A stretch of 45,818 bases of DNA from Scopulibacillus darangshiensis (GTDB taxonomy: Bacteria > Bacillota > Bacilli > Bacillales > Sporolactobacillaceae): assembly GCF_004341035.1 (NCBI RefSeq), contig NZ_SLXK01000033.1, forward strand, positions 1 to 45,818, written 5' to 3'. Below the pieces are notes generated by a model. The model was given only the letters and a program-made list of their open reading frames with translations, did not search any database and had not been told where the DNA came from. Below, piece after piece: positions 19,585 to 27,653 of this stretch. Numbering within the stretch: position 1 is the first letter of the stretch; the number at the start of each line of letters is the position of its first letter. A program made the position numbers and the translations under genes.

Positions 19585-19660
19585 TATACCCTATGAACGA
19601 CCTCAAGCACGATTTTTTACCGCCTTTGGGCTTTCATCAACACTATGAACGACGTTTCTA
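19585..19660. repeat. Decayed two-unit relic of the 52-bp repeat
   Basis: CTATGAACGAC occurs at 19591 and again at 19643, exactly 52 bp apart, with CTTTCATCAACACTATGAAC between. The layout aligns with the tdk-rpmE units (CTTTCATCGCCTTTATGAAA) at the same period. It occupies the gap between the two dehydrogenase genes. Confidence 0.55.
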
Positions 19661-19665
19661 TATCT

Positions 19666-20808
19666 CTAATTCTTCATCAGCTGTTTGCTGATAACAAGAT
19701 GTTGGATCTCGCTTGTTCCCTCATAAATTTCGCATATTTTCGCATCACGAAAGTAGCGTTCAACCGGGCAGTCCTTTGTATAGCCGTACCCCCCAAAGAT
19801 CTGGACTGCCTCGATTGCTGTATTAACGGCGGTGCGGGAAGCGAACAGCTTTGCCATCGAGGCTTCCTTAATGCAAGGCTTGCCGCTTTGAACGAGGTTA
19901 GCCGCCTGATAGACTAATAGCTTTGACGCCTCAACACTAGTCGCCATATCAGCCAGCTTGAACCCAACACCTTGCTGCAGCCCGATAGGCTTGCCAAATT
20001 GAACCCGTTCATTAGCATAGCGCCTGGCATGGTTGAAAGCGCCTTCAGCAATGCCCAGCGCTTGGGCAGCAATGCCTATCCGGCCGTTATTTAAATTAGC
20101 CATGGCAATTTTAAAGCCTTGGCCTTCCGCACCCAGCCGGTTTGCGAGCGGAACTTTGGCTTCGTCGAATTGCAACGGCACACTGCTTGAGCCATGCAGC
20201 CCCATTTTTCTCTCTGATTTGCCGACCGAAAAGCCTTCAGTATCTTTCTCAACAATAAAAGCGGTAATGCCATCCTTGCCTTTGCTCGTGTCTGTTGACG
20301 CAAAGACGATAAAAGTGTCTGCGGCTTCCCCGTTTGTAATAAATATTTTTGAGCCGTTCAACACATAATGACCGCCTTTTCTGACAGCTCTCGTTTTTAA
20401 GCTTGCCGCATCAGAGCCCGCACCTGGTTCAGTCAAGCCGAAGGCGCCGATGTATTCGCCCGATGCCAGTTTCGGCACGTATTTTTGTTTCTGTTCTTCT
20501 GTACCAAAGTAGAGAATCGGGTTAGTGCCGACTGACGTGTGGACAGATAAAATCACGCCGACTGTCGCACTGACTTTTGCTATCTCGTGAATGGCGATGA
20601 CATAGGACGTAAAGTCCATGCCAGAACCGCCATAGCTTTCTGGAATTGGGATGCCCATCAATCCGAGTCCGCCCATTTTCTTAATAATCTCTAATGGAAA
20701 GACATCTTCCCGATCGATTTTTTCAACAGCCGGCGCAATTTCCTTCTCGGCAAAGTCCCGGACCATTCGCCGCATCATGTCTTGTTCTTCTGTAAAATGA
20801 ACGTTCAT
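19666..20808 (-). CDS. Short-chain acyl-CoA dehydrogenase (2)
   Basis: 380 residues ([20 protein letters not shown]). Same family and length as its neighbour. FAD motif [14 protein letters not shown] and [13 protein letters not shown] with the catalytic glutamate near residue 363 are intact; [19 protein letters not shown] is the N-terminal substrate-side segment. It resembles butyryl-CoA dehydrogenases (AcdA/MmgC type). The start codon is 15 nt after the hbd stop, and GGGGGA lies upstream, so it is co-transcribed with hbd and thiolase. A 96-bp insert with a repeat relic separates it from the other dehydrogenase gene. Confidence 0.93.
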   Translation of the reverse strand: MNVHFTEEQDMMRRMVRDFAEKEIAPAVEKIDREDVFPLEIIKKMGGLGLMGIPIPESYGGSGMDFTSYVIAIHEIAKVSATVGVILSVHTSVGTNPILYFGTEEQKQKYVPKLASGEYIGAFGLTEPGAGSDAASLKTRAVRKGGHYVLNGSKIFITNGEAADTFIVFASTDTSKGKDGITAFIVEKDTEGFSVGKSERKMGLHGSSSVPLQFDEAKVPLANRLGAEGQGFKIAMANLNNGRIGIAAQALGIAEGAFNHARRYANERVQFGKPIGLQQGVGFKLADMATSVEASKLLVYQAANLVQSGKPCIKEASMAKLFASRTAVNTAIEAVQIFGGYGYTKDCPVERYFRDAKICEIYEGTSEIQHLVISKQLMKN

Positions 20809-20823
20809 GCAGCACTCGTCCCC

Positions 20824-21675
20824 CTAGTTATATTGATAAAAGCCTCTGCCCGACTTTTTGCCAAGCCATCCGGCTTTTACATATTTTCTTAGCAACGGAC
20901 ATGGACGATATTTGTCGTCCCCAAAACCCTCATGCAGCGTTTCCATGATATATAAGCATGTATCCAATCCAATGAAATCAGCCAAAGTCAGTGGTCCCAT
21001 CGGATGATTCATGCCAAGCTTCATTACTTCATCGATCGCTTCAGGTTCGGCAACACCTTCGAAAAGGGTATAGATAGCTTCATTTATCATCGGCATCAGG
21101 ATCCTGTTAGATACAAAGCCCGGAAAATCATTGACTTCTACGGCCGTCTTCTTAAGCGACTCCGCTGTCTCTTTGACCGTCTCAAAAACGTCGTCTGCAG
21201 TCGCCAGACCTCTAATGACTTCAACAAGCTTCATAACCGGAACCGGATTCATAAAGTGCATGCCGATCACTTTTTCCGGACGATTCGTAACCGCCGCAAT
21301 TTCGGTAATTGGCAATGATGATGTATTAGACGCGAGAATAGCGTGCTCCGGTGCTATTTTATCAAGCTCACGGAAGATACTTGTTTTCACATCCATATTT
21401 TCGATCACCGCTTCAATAACTAAGTCAGCAGCTCCGGCATCATCTAACTTTGTTGACTTTTTTATCTTTAGAGTTGAAGCATTTTTTTCATCTTCAGTCA
21501 TGCGTCCCTTATCAACATCACGGGCCAAACGCCTTTCAATCCCTTTAATTCCCCGGTCAAGCGCCTCATCGTTTGCGTCATGCAAGAGCACATCATAGCC
21601 TGAAACAGCGAACACCTGAGCAATGCCGGCACCCATTTGTCCGGCTCCGATCACCATCACTTTATTTATTGTCAT
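20824..21675 (-). CDS. hbd: 3-hydroxybutyryl-CoA dehydrogenase
   Basis: 283 residues, the standard length. It oxidises 3-hydroxyacyl-CoA to 3-ketoacyl-CoA with NAD(P). The N-terminal Rossmann motif is [14 protein letters not shown] (10-23); the catalytic histidine lies in [28 protein letters not shown] and the C-terminal dimer domain [12 protein letters not shown] are typical. It corresponds to MmgB of B. subtilis and Hbd of clostridia. Located between thiolase and acyl-CoA dehydrogenase, it fits a beta-oxidation or butyrate/branched-acid pathway. No enoyl-CoA hydratase gene is in the window, so that step must come from elsewhere. Confidence 0.95.
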   Translation of the reverse strand: MTINKVMVIGAGQMGAGIAQVFAVSGYDVLLHDANDEALDRGIKGIERRLARDVDKGRMTEDEKNASTLKIKKSTKLDDAGAADLVIEAVIENMDVKTSIFRELDKIAPEHAILASNTSSLPITEIAAVTNRPEKVIGMHFMNPVPVMKLVEVIRGLATADDVFETVKETAESLKKTAVEVNDFPGFVSNRILMPMINEAIYTLFEGVAEPEAIDEVMKLGMNHPMGPLTLADFIGLDTCLYIMETLHEGFGDDKYRPCPLLRKYVKAGWLGKKSGRGFYQYN

Positions 21676-21715
21676 ACAGATTCTCCTCCCCTATTTCACT
21701 CGCATTTTCGACATT

Positions 21716-22894
21716 TTATACTTCAACTAAAATCGCGTCACCTTGGCCGCCGCCGCTGCAGATTGAGGCAATGCCAAGGCCTCCGCCCCGGCGCTTTAAT
21801 TCATAAATGAGCGTCATCAAAATCCGTGCTCCACTGGCGCCAATCGGGTGACCAAGCGCCACAGCCCCCCCGTTAACATTAATCTTCTCAGGATCAATGC
21901 CGGCTAGCTTCTTGCTGGTAAGTGCCACAGCTGCAAAGGCCTCATTGATTTCGAAAAGGTCAATGTCCTCCACTTTTTTGTCTGCCTTTTTTAGCAGCTC
22001 TTTAATAACAAGGCCAGGTGTTTCTGGAAAGTCTTTGGCTTCGACGCCTATAGCCGTATGGGCAATAATTGAGGCGAGTGGTGCTTTGCCTGCTTTTTCC
22101 GCTGCGCTTTCTTCCATTAGCACTAGGGCACAGGCACCATCATTAACACCTGGGGCATTACCCGCAGTGATTGTTCCATCCGGGCTAAAGGCCGGTTTGA
22201 GGGCTGCAAGCTTATCGAGTGTGGTATTTCTGCGCACGGATTCATCTGTGTCAATCGTAATGGAGCCGTCGTTACGCTGCGGAATGTCAACAGCAACAAT
22301 TTCTTCAGCAAATTTACCTTGATCAATGGCAGCTCCTGCCCGCCGGTGACTGCGAAGTGACCATTCGTCCTGCGCTTCTCTCGATATGCCGTAATTCTTG
22401 GCTGTATCACTGCCATAGACACCCATATGAATATGATTAAATGTACACGTCAGACCATCATGTATCATTAAATCAACAAGCGGTGTATCGCCCATTTTGT
22501 TGCCCCACCTTGCCTTTGGCATAAAATAAGGTGCCTTGCTCATAGATTCCATGCCGCCGCCTACAATGACTTCAGCATCACCCGCCCGAATGATTTGGTC
22601 GCCAATGGTTACACTTCTGAGGCCCGAAGCACAGACTTTATTGATCGTTTCCGTTCTAACAGACCATGGAAGCCCTGCATGACGCGCTGCTTGACGCGAT
22701 GGAATTTGTCCTTGCCCGCCTTGGAGCACCATTCCCATTAGGAGTTCATCGACCCGTTCAGGCGCTGTTCCACTGCGTTTCAAGGCTTCTTTTATCGCCT
22801 TTCCCCCAAGTTCCATTGCAGTCAGCGTCTTCAAGCCCCCGCCAAATTTCCCAAAGGGTGTTCTGGCACTGCTGACAATCACCGTTCTTGCCAT
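21716..22894 (-). CDS. Acetyl-CoA C-acyltransferase (thiolase)
   Basis: 392 residues, with GGGGGAG before the ATG. It cleaves 3-ketoacyl-CoA with CoA or condenses two acetyl-CoA. The acyl-carrying cysteine is Cys88 in [11 protein letters not shown]; the activating residues are in [17 protein letters not shown] and the C-terminal [16 protein letters not shown] is also conserved. Closest in type to MmgA/ThlA acetyl-CoA acetyltransferases. It heads the sub-block thl-hbd-acd and lies 127 bp after fadF, a gap containing two palindromes and a candidate operator, so an internal promoter is possible. Confidence 0.95.
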   Translation of the reverse strand: MARTVIVSSARTPFGKFGGGLKTLTAMELGGKAIKEALKRSGTAPERVDELLMGMVLQGGQGQIPSRQAARHAGLPWSVRTETINKVCASGLRSVTIGDQIIRAGDAEVIVGGGMESMSKAPYFMPKARWGNKMGDTPLVDLMIHDGLTCTFNHIHMGVYGSDTAKNYGISREAQDEWSLRSHRRAGAAIDQGKFAEEIVAVDIPQRNDGSITIDTDESVRRNTTLDKLAALKPAFSPDGTITAGNAPGVNDGACALVLMEESAAEKAGKAPLASIIAHTAIGVEAKDFPETPGLVIKELLKKADKKVEDIDLFEINEAFAAVALTSKKLAGIDPEKINVNGGAVALGHPIGASGARILMTLIYELKRRGGGLGIASICSGGGQGDAILVEV

Positions 22895-22919
22895 TTGATT
22901 CTCCCCCTTTTGTTTTTAA

Positions 22920-22947
22920 GGGGTCTGACCCCAAGGGGTCAGACCCC
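22920..22947. repeat. Tandem palindrome GGGGTCTGACCCC / GGGGTCAGACCCC
   Basis: Two 13-bp palindromes separated by AA, together able to form one 13-bp stem or two small ones. It is followed by TGTTTTG on the plus strand, not by T on the coding (minus) strand. A near-identical copy is at 29775-29802. Confidence 0.85.
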
Positions 22948-22956
22948 TGTTTTGAT

Positions 22957-22976
22957 TGAACGCTCGCTCGGTTTTA
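22957..22976. promoter_or_regulatory. Operator-like site upstream of thiolase
   Basis: TGAACGCTCGCTCGGTTTTA on the plus strand. Read on the minus strand it agrees with the site before fadF (25219-25238) at 15 of 20 positions. The shared pattern, imperfect dyad of GAGYGAGC type, is like TetR-family fatty-acid operators. The assignment to the resident TetR is inference. Confidence 0.35.
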
Positions 22977-22988
22977 TGTCGGTATAAT

Positions 22989-23014
22989 GGTGCCAGACTT
23001 ATTTTTCTGGCACC
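22989..23014 (-). terminator. Hairpin after fadF
   Basis: GGTGCCAG (22989-22996), 10-nt loop, CTGGCACC (23007-23014). It lies 7 bp after the fadF stop. On the minus strand it is followed by ATTATACC rather than a T-run, so it may slow or stabilise the transcript rather than end it. Confidence 0.4.
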
Positions 23015-23021
23015 GCTTTAG

Positions 23022-25136
23022 TTAGCTCGCCTTTTCTTCGTTTGGCGCTGTAATCGACCTTTCAACAAGCTCAGCGATATCAAAAGTATTAACGGTATCC
23101 TCTACCTCTTTTGCCTTCGTGCCATCGCTCATCATTGTTAGGCAGTAAGGGCATCCACTGCTGATGATTGTTGGATTGACAGCCAAGGCCTGTTCGGTCC
23201 TGGCTACGTTCATCCTGTTGCCGGTCCGCTCTTCCATCCACATCATACCGCCGCCGGCGCCGCAGCACATGCCGGTTTCCCGATTCCTCTCCATTTCGAT
23301 CAGTTCCACACCAGGAATCGACTTAAGAATTTCCCTCGGCGGATCGTATACCGTATTGTAACGGCCGAGATAACATGAATCATGGTACGTAATCCGTTCT
23401 TTAACCTCATATGTCGGCTTTATCTTGCCTTCCTGAATCCATCGATAGATCAGCTCGGTATGGTGGTAAACCTCCACACCCTCCAAGCCGAATTCGGGAT
23501 ATTCATTTTTGAATGTATTGTAAGCATGCGGATCAGCTGTAATAATCTTCTTAATGCCATGCTTATTGAAGGTGTCAATGTTCTTTTGAGCAAGCTCCTG
23601 GAATAAGAATTCATTGCCAATTCTCCGCGGTGTATCACCGGAGTTCTTTTCCTTGTTGCCCAAAATCGCGAAACTCACACCTGCCTCATTCATCACCTTG
23701 GCAAGAGACTGGGCTATTTTTTGGCTCCGGTTGTCATATGAGCCCATGGAACCGACCCAGAACAGGTATTCAAAAGATTCATCCGCTTTTTCCATTTCCT
23801 TAACCGTCTTAACTTCGATATCATCGCGGCCGTCACGCCAAATTTCACGCTCTTTGCGATTAAGTCCCCAAGGGTTGCCTTGGCGCTCTATATTTGTTAT
23901 CGCTCTTTGCGCATCTTGATCCATTTTCCCTTCTGTAAGAACAAGATACCGGCGCAAATCGATGATCTTATCGACATGTTCATTCATAACCGGACATTGA
24001 TCTTCACAATTTCGGCAAGTTGTACAAGCCCAAAGCTCTTCTTCGGTTATAACGTTGCCGATGATTTCACTTGCCGGTGCTCCAGCCGCCGCTGATTCCT
24101 TCTGGCCTTGCCCCGCAGCATTGAATGCGATTTGGTTGGCTGCCGTATTGGAGAATGCAAACGCAGGCATCCAAGGTGTTCTGGACGTAACCGCAGCGCC
24201 ATGTTCTGTCAAATGATCTCTCAATTTTATGATCAAATCCATCGGTGACAGCATTTTACCCGTCCCTGTTGCCGGGCACATATTGGTGCAGCGTCCGCAT
24301 TCTACACAAGCGTACAAATCAACCAACTGCTTTTGTGTGAACTCCTCGATGCTGTTCACACCAAATGTTTCCGCCGATTCGTCTTCAAAATCAATGGGTT
24401 TCAAACGGCCAACCTCATGTGTACGCCCCAAGTAGACGTTGGTCGGACCAAAAATTAAGTGTGCATGCTTAGATTGTGGGACATACACAAGGAATGTCAG
24501 TAAAAACAATAGGTGAGCCCACCAAGCGACATAGAAAATCGCATGGGCGCCGCCATCAGGCAGCCACTGAAAAATAAAGGCTACAATACTTGCCAGCGGT
24601 TCCCAGCCTGAATAATCGGCATGCTGATAAATGATCTCCATACCGTTGGCAACGAGAACGGATAACATCAGTCCGCCTATAAAAATAAGCACAAGCCCCG
24701 CTTTAAATCCCCGTTTCAGCCGGACAAGCTTTTCTACATATCTGCGGTAGAAAGACCAGACAACAGCTACGAGTATCATAAAGGTAACAATCTCTTGGAA
24801 AAATTTAAAAATCGGGTAGACTGGCCCCAGGGGCAAGTGTGATCCGGGTGCGAGCCCCTTCCAAATCAGATCAATTGCACCAAATTGCACAAGAAGGAAG
24901 CCATAAAACATCATGACGTGAATTGCGCCGCTTTTCTTGTCCTTTAACAGCTTCTTTTGTCCGAAGACATTGATCCATACATTTTGCAATCTTTCTTTAA
25001 CCGTTTGATCCCAATCAGCTTTTTTGCCCAATTTGATAAATTCATACCGGGTTCTCACCACATGATAAAATAAATAAATGCCGTAAGCGGTTACAGCCAA
25101 AAATGCCAGCCAGTTAATTAAAAGTAAAGGATTCAT
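23022..25136 (-). CDS. fadF: Membrane iron-sulfur oxidoreductase FadF
   Basis: 704 residues, AGAGAGGAG upstream of the ATG. The N-terminal 230 residues contain several membrane helices of the NarI/HdrE cytochrome type (for example LLINWLAFLAVTAYGIYLFY and WWAHLLFLLTFLVYV). The soluble part has two [4Fe-4S] motifs (CVECGRCTNMCP and CTTCRNCEDQCP) and two CCG-type domains ending in CCGAGGG and SGCPYCLTMM. It resembles heterodisulfide-reductase-like subunits; in B. subtilis fadF is in the FadR regulon beside acdA and is thought to take electrons from acyl-CoA dehydrogenases/ETF to the quinone pool. Electron route is inferred. It is the first gene of the leftward island. Confidence 0.9.
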   Translation of the reverse strand: MNPLLLINWLAFLAVTAYGIYLFYHVVRTRYEFIKLGKKADWDQTVKERLQNVWINVFGQKKLLKDKKSGAIHVMMFYGFLLVQFGAIDLIWKGLAPGSHLPLGPVYPIFKFFQEIVTFMILVAVVWSFYRRYVEKLVRLKRGFKAGLVLIFIGGLMLSVLVANGMEIIYQHADYSGWEPLASIVAFIFQWLPDGGAHAIFYVAWWAHLLFLLTFLVYVPQSKHAHLIFGPTNVYLGRTHEVGRLKPIDFEDESAETFGVNSIEEFTQKQLVDLYACVECGRCTNMCPATGTGKMLSPMDLIIKLRDHLTEHGAAVTSRTPWMPAFAFSNTAANQIAFNAAGQGQKESAAAGAPASEIIGNVITEEELWACTTCRNCEDQCPVMNEHVDKIIDLRRYLVLTEGKMDQDAQRAITNIERQGNPWGLNRKEREIWRDGRDDIEVKTVKEMEKADESFEYLFWVGSMGSYDNRSQKIAQSLAKVMNEAGVSFAILGNKEKNSGDTPRRIGNEFLFQELAQKNIDTFNKHGIKKIITADPHAYNTFKNEYPEFGLEGVEVYHHTELIYRWIQEGKIKPTYEVKERITYHDSCYLGRYNTVYDPPREILKSIPGVELIEMERNRETGMCCGAGGGMMWMEERTGNRMNVARTEQALAVNPTIISSGCPYCLTMMSDGTKAKEVEDTVNTFDIAELVERSITAPNEEKAS

Positions 25137-25204
25137 TATTCCACTCCTCTCTAAAATCTTTGAAAGCCATTACATTTCTGAATGGGATTAATTTTCTGTT
25201 TTTA

Positions 25205-25238
25205 ATTATAACACAATTTGAAAATGAGTGAGCATTCA
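25205..25238 (-). promoter_or_regulatory. fadF promoter with FadR-like operator
   Basis: TATAAT (25205-25210) preceded by TGAATGCTCACTCATTTT (25221-25238), which matches 12 of the 16 fixed positions of the B. subtilis FadR box TGAATGANTANTCATTCA. It covers the -35 region, which is otherwise poor, as expected for a repressed promoter. The regulator could be a FadR ortholog or the TetR protein encoded at 16726-17367. Confidence 0.5.
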
Positions 25239-25342
25239 GTCGGGTGAATTTTTAAAATTTTTCTTGAGTGTCCAACTTGCTAAATTGAATATTTTTGGGC
25301 AAGCTAATTTGCAGGTATGTTTCCGAAAGGGGTACTATAGGC

Positions 25343-26554
25343 ATGGTTATTTTTTGGATAATAATGATTATCGTTATATTGCTGTTCGTACTTATTATAG
25401 GGGGCCTTCTTGATCTCTATTTTGGTTATAAAACGAAACACCAAAGTATACCAGTCTTTGAACCTAAGACTGGCAGAAGCGATATGGAATGTTTTATGGA
25501 TGGCCGGCCTTTTTTTAAAGCTTTAAAGGAGGATATCCAGCAGGCCAAGAATCATGTTCACATCTTATTTTTTATATTCAGAGATGACCAATTAGGGAAA
25601 GCCTTCCTTAAGCTTCTTAAGGAAAAGGCTCAGTCAGGTGTGACGGTTCGGCTTCTTGTTGATGCCGTCGGAAGCCGCGAGCTTCCGAAAAAGGAGATCC
25701 AGAAATTAGAGGCTGCGGGCGTGCACTTTGCTTGGACAGCAAAGCCCTCTTTCCCCTTCTATTTTTATCACCTTAACCGGCGCAATCATAGAAAAATCAC
25801 TGTCATTGACGGGACAATCGGTTATTTCGGCGGGTACAATGTTGGTGATGAATATTTGGGTAAGAAAGCTGAACTAGGTGTTTGGCGCGATTATCATTTG
25901 AGGCTGATTGGGGAAAATGTCCACACGCTTCAAGAGCAATTTTTGAATGACTGGAAGCGTGCGACGAAGGAAAATATTCAACAGGATGGCTTATTTCCTT
26001 CGGCAACAACAGGCAGCTTCGACATGACATTGGTGTCAACCAACGGCAAGCACTTGGAACAGCCTTTCATAGATCATATTAATAAGGCTAACAAAACATT
26101 AATCATCGGCTCGCCGTATTTTATCCCAAGTGAACGGCTCCAAGAAGCCCTTCTTAACCGACTGGATGCCGGCGTAAAAATCACCATTTTGCTTCCGATG
26201 AAAAAGGATCATCCTCTTGTGAAACCGGCTTCCTATAAATATTTAAAACCTCTGCTTGAAAAAGGCTGCCGCCTCTTTCACTTTTATGAAGGCTTTTATC
26301 ACGCCAAGGCATTCATTATTGATGATAGCAGCTGCTACATTGGCACCGCCAATTTTGACAAGCGGAGTTTGTTTTGGAATGACGAGCTCAGCGGCTTTAT
26401 TGAGGATCCGATTTTTACGCAGAAAGTTAAAGAGATGGTCAGACTTGATTTGGAGAACCGATCTACAGAAATGACATTAAAGGATCTAAATAATCGATCC
26501 TGGTTTGAGAAGGTAAAGACTCCATTGTCCTCGATGTTTTCACCGCTGTTATAG
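25343..26554 (+). CDS. cls: Cardiolipin synthase-like phospholipase D protein
   Basis: 403 residues from the ATG at 25343 (AAAGGGG upstream). One N-terminal membrane helix (VIFWIIMIIVILLFVLIIGG) is followed by two phospholipase D domains with intact HKD motifs, HRKITVID and HAKAFIID, each followed by G/S-rich loops (FGGYNVGDEYLG, IGTANFDKRS). Cardiolipin synthases condense two phosphatidylglycerols at the membrane. It occupies the position of ywjE, a minor cardiolipin synthase homolog of B. subtilis, divergent from fadF. The single rather than double membrane helix matches YwjE. Confidence 0.9.
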   Translation: MVIFWIIMIIVILLFVLIIGGLLDLYFGYKTKHQSIPVFEPKTGRSDMECFMDGRPFFKALKEDIQQAKNHVHILFFIFRDDQLGKAFLKLLKEKAQSGVTVRLLVDAVGSRELPKKEIQKLEAAGVHFAWTAKPSFPFYFYHLNRRNHRKITVIDGTIGYFGGYNVGDEYLGKKAELGVWRDYHLRLIGENVHTLQEQFLNDWKRATKENIQQDGLFPSATTGSFDMTLVSTNGKHLEQPFIDHINKANKTLIIGSPYFIPSERLQEALLNRLDAGVKITILLPMKKDHPLVKPASYKYLKPLLEKGCRLFHFYEGFYHAKAFIIDDSSCYIGTANFDKRSLFWNDELSGFIEDPIFTQKVKEMVRLDLENRSTEMTLKDLNNRSWFEKVKTPLSSMFSPLL

Positions 26555-26559
26555 AATTT

Positions 26560-26596
26560 GGGCCAGGCCCTGGGCTAAAGTCCAGGGCCTGGTCCC
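26560..26596. terminator. Bidirectional hairpin between cls and the hydrolase gene
   Basis: GGGCCAGGCCCTGG (26560-26573), 8-nt loop, CCAGGGCCTGGTCCC (26582-26596), flanked by TTTAAAA on the plus side and AAATTC on the other. It lies between convergent genes; the last five codons and the stop of the hydrolase gene are inside it. A related element is at 39248-39285. Confidence 0.75.
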
Positions 26597-27357
26597 TTTA
26601 AAAACTCGGTGATAACGCTGTTGAATGGCTTATGATAACGCGTTGGCAGCTGGTGTGTCCCGCCATCGATGAAAGCAATTTGGGCCTTGGGAAGATGCGC
26701 CTCAAATATTTTACAATATTTATTAATATAATTTGATTTTGTACCGTACAAAACCAAAGTTGGCAGCTCCTTGATTTTGGCCAAATCAGCCAGCACATCA
26801 AAAGCTTTTCCTGCTTCGTAAAGTTCGAGAACGGCTTCTGTACGTGCTTTTAGCATGTAATCATAAAGCAATCGCTCATCGCTTTCGGTTACTTTATGGG
26901 TTTTGGCAAGGACACCGCTTAAGAATCCCTTCATGTCCCGCTTCATCAGCCATATCCCTGCATTGTATTCCTGTTGTAACACCCAGGTTGATACTTTTGG
27001 GTAGCCCCCGGATAGGATGAGGGCGCCAATGTCGTTTGGATAGGCGAGAGCGTATGACAGCGCTATTTCTCCGCCGTTTGAATATCCAGCAACAATCGGT
27101 TTTTCCAATTTTAAATGTAAGATCAATTCCCGGAGATCAGCCACATGTGTTTCAATCACATCTTCCGGCTTGTTATATGTACTTTGCCCGTGGCCCCGGC
27201 AATCATAAAAGATAACCTGATGGCCGCGGCTTAACTCTTGTTGGTAACGAAAGACCACATGGCCCATCAATGGGGGATGGACAAATATGATCGGCCGCCC
27301 TTCACCGGATTTTTCGTAAAAAAGTTTAACCCCTGAGTTTGTTTCAAAGCAGGCCAC
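26575..27357 (-). CDS. Alpha/beta hydrolase
   Basis: 260 residues from a GTG at 27357, chosen because GGAGGG lies 6 nt upstream; earlier in-frame starts read through that site. Nucleophile elbow AGYSNGG with Ser93, oxyanion loop FVHPPLMG, and the C-terminal histidine in DGGTHQLPTRYH are visible. At the usual position of the acidic residue (LVLYGTKSNY) there is Ser-Asn instead of Asp/Glu, so the triad may be completed from another loop or be impaired. Substrate unknown. The C-terminal GPGPGL is encoded by the terminator hairpin. It follows a XapX-type gene by 28 bp. Confidence 0.85.
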   Translation of the reverse strand: MACFETNSGVKLFYEKSGEGRPIIFVHPPLMGHVVFRYQQELSRGHQVIFYDCRGHGQSTYNKPEDVIETHVADLRELILHLKLEKPIVAGYSNGGEIALSYALAYPNDIGALILSGGYPKVSTWVLQQEYNAGIWLMKRDMKGFLSGVLAKTHKVTESDERLLYDYMLKARTEAVLELYEAGKAFDVLADLAKIKELPTLVLYGTKSNYINKYCKIFEAHLPKAQIAFIDGGTHQLPTRYHKPFNSVITEFLKGPGPGL

Positions 27358-27385
27358 ACCATTCCCTCCAAACAAACTAAAATTT

Positions 27386-27556
27386 TTATCCAAATAACCA
27401 CTGAGCGATCCAATTGTATAATTTGAATCCAAGATAGATCCCGACAATCCCTGCGATTCCAGGGAAAGCAGGCGGTGCTGGTATGGGCAATCTTAACAAA
27501 GAAAAGATAAACCCCACAATTAATCCAGTTAATACGGCGAGAAGTATAACTTTCAT
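27386..27556 (-). CDS. Small XapX-domain (DUF1427) membrane protein
   Basis: 56 residues from the ATG at 27556 (AAGGGGGG upstream). Two membrane helices, LLAVLTGLIVGFIFSLL and IAGIVGIYLGFKLYNW, flank the conserved LPIPAPPAFPG turn, which is the XapX/DUF1427 signature. These small membrane proteins have no known function; the name comes from linkage to xanthosine genes in other bacteria. It stands directly upstream of the hydrolase gene and is probably co-transcribed with it. Confidence 0.8.
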   Translation of the reverse strand: MKVILLAVLTGLIVGFIFSLLRLPIPAPPAFPGIAGIVGIYLGFKLYNWIAQWLFG

Positions 27557-27607
27557 AACCTGCCCCCCTTCTATTCTTATTGTCATCAAAAAGGGTGCGT
27601 ACCATAC

Positions 27608-27644
27608 AAAAAAACCTCTATCCCAAAAGAGGGACAGAGGTTTT
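27608..27644 (-). terminator. argS intrinsic terminator
   Basis: A stem AAACCTCT-TCCC with GGGA-AGAGGTTT and a 6-nt loop, followed on the minus strand by a run of T (27608-27614 on the plus strand are A). It lies about 10 bp after the argS stop. Confidence 0.85.
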
Positions 27645-27653
27645 GGCTACTCA

